DNA of 64,000 nucleotides, from NCBI RefSeq assembly GCF_037081835.1, contig NZ_CP146516.1, forward strand, positions 2,433,501 through 2,497,500, written 5' to 3'. Positions 63,257-64,000 of this stretch are shown in pieces. The notes beneath the pieces were generated by a model, which ran no database searches, had not been told where the DNA came from, and saw only the letters and a program-made list of their open reading frames with translations. Numbering within the stretch: position 1 is the first letter of the stretch; each line of letters opens with the position of its first letter. Made by a program: the position numbers and the translations under genes. The DNA is from Spirobacillus cienkowskii. GTDB taxonomy: Bacteria > Bdellovibrionota_B > Oligoflexia > Silvanigrellales > Silvanigrellaceae.

Positions 63257-64000
63257 TTAAGAATTAATTTTAATATTTTTATATCTAAATAACAACAAAG
63301 CATAAGCAATTAAAGGAACAACAATTGCCAAGAAAAAACCCTTTGCACCGAAAAAATGCATCCCAACTCCAACCACAGGTGGGCCAACTAAAGATCCAAA
63401 GCCAAACATTGCAACAACAGCAGAATTTGCGCCAGCAAGACTTTTACCTCTAAATTGTTTTCCAGCTATTATTAAAGCAAGTGTATAAAAGCCAGAAATA
63501 CAAGCCCCCCAAAAAAATAAAATTCCGTACAAAAAATACGAATCTTGAATTAATAATTTAATACCTATAGCACCAAAAACACCTACAATTAAACATAAAA
63601 TTAATGCTCTTTGTTCTCCAAATTTATCCGAAATAGCACCAATAAAATATTGTAAACAAGCTTGACCTAATCCTACAAAAATTAATAAAGAAACTGAAAT
63701 TTTTTCTGTTAAACCGTTATTTACTGCAAATATTGGCAAAAGATTAAATGCACTTGTTTCTAAATAGCCGTATACAAATGCTGCTCCCATTGCAACAGGA
63801 GAAGTAAGAATGATTGGTAAAAAAGGAGTCTCTTCTTCTTTTTTAACATTAGGAATTTTTTCTTTGGCTAATAACAGAGGAAAAAATACAAACAATAGAA
63901 CTATAGTAAATATAACAAATGGATAAATTCCTTGAGTGCCAGTGACTGTAAGTATACCAGATCCAATAAAATAACCAATACTTAAAAATGAAGAAAAAAC
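63257..64000 (-). CDS. MFS transporter, C-terminal part (runs off the window)
   Basis: A 247-residue piece of a major-facilitator transporter, seven or eight transmembrane helices. The frame stays open to position 64000, so the N-terminal half lies beyond the window. VGLGQACLQYFIGAISDKFGEQ is the second-half cytoplasmic loop pattern (GxLxDRxG-like), and FGFGSLVGPPVVGVGMHFFG matches a late helix of YcaD-type carriers. Substrate unknown. Confidence 0.85.
   Translation of the reverse strand, partial: VFSSFLSIGYFIGSGILTVTGTQGIYPFVIFTIVLLFVFFPLLLAKEKIPNVKKEEETPFLPIILTSPVAMGAAFVYGYLETSAFNLLPIFAVNNGLTEKISVSLLIFVGLGQACLQYFIGAISDKFGEQRALILCLIVGVFGAIGIKLLIQDSYFLYGILFFWGACISGFYTLALIIAGKQFRGKSLAGANSAVVAMFGFGSLVGPPVVGVGMHFFGAKGFFLAIVVPLIAYALLLFRYKNIKINS

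Overview
The window is a chromosomal segment of an AT-rich (roughly one-third GC by eye) Gram-negative bacterium. It encodes a BamD-type lipoprotein, outer-membrane barrels, periplasmic HtrA, chemotaxis proteins and REC/PilZ-type signalling, many secreted proteases and surface proteins, and a GldA/GldF/GldG-like ABC cluster. This mix with such low GC fits the Bdellovibrionota/Oligoflexia, most plausibly Silvanigrellales. That placement is inference from gene content; no 16S rRNA gene is present.

Layout. 1-10.4 kb: 5' end of valS, a secreted M13 metallopeptidase, HU, enolase, a DnaC-like helicase loader with a small upstream partner, a LamB-like porin, the Fe-S pair Nfu/Mrp and a REC-PilZ-like protein. 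10.5-16.2 kb: tRNA-Asn(GTT), an NrtR-like regulator and a four-gene GldA/F/G-plus-DUF4340 ABC operon. 16.4-24.7 kb: a stand-alone receiver, an ACT-less aspartokinase, a Rossmann protein, a secreted kinase-like protein, a CheZ-like protein, a zinc-ribbon/KOW-like protein, an exported barrel-like protein, tyrS and an S8 protease. 24.8-30.0 kb: an operon of a family-3 solute-binding protein, two halves of an ABCC-type exporter and an SDR. 30.1-40 kb: purH, a frame-disrupted cyclic-nucleotide-binding/CPBP fusion, a nadA operon, 3-hydroxyacyl-CoA dehydrogenase, a methyl-accepting chemotaxis protein and DegP/HtrA. 40-43.6 kb is an accessory patch: small secreted or unknown proteins, an XRE regulator, a HicA-like remnant, and an IS630-family element with perfect 17-bp ends and a TA duplication that interrupts a small secreted-protein gene. 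43.6-56.7 kb: an ABC-2 exporter pair, sbcC (split by a frameshift) and sbcD, bamD, and a propionyl-CoA to methylmalonyl-CoA operon (mcmB-pccB-accC-BCCP-meaB-mce). 56.9-64 kb: uridine kinase, a membrane-anchored oligopeptide-binding-type protein beside a degenerate hybrid histidine kinase, small unknowns, a Nudix hydrolase and part of an MFS transporter.

How the genes work together. The methylmalonyl operon supplies propionyl-CoA carboxylation, epimerisation, the B12-binding mutase subunit and its GTPase chaperone; the catalytic mutase subunit must lie elsewhere. The ABCC halves show exactly the asymmetric nucleotide-binding sites of eukaryotic ABCC proteins.

Four loci (the CNBD-CPBP gene, the IS630 transposase, sbcC and the hybrid kinase) have reading-frame breaks at or beside poly-A runs. 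This suggests slippage decoding, recent decay, or homopolymer error in the assembly. No CRISPR array, rRNA, prophage or integrase was seen.
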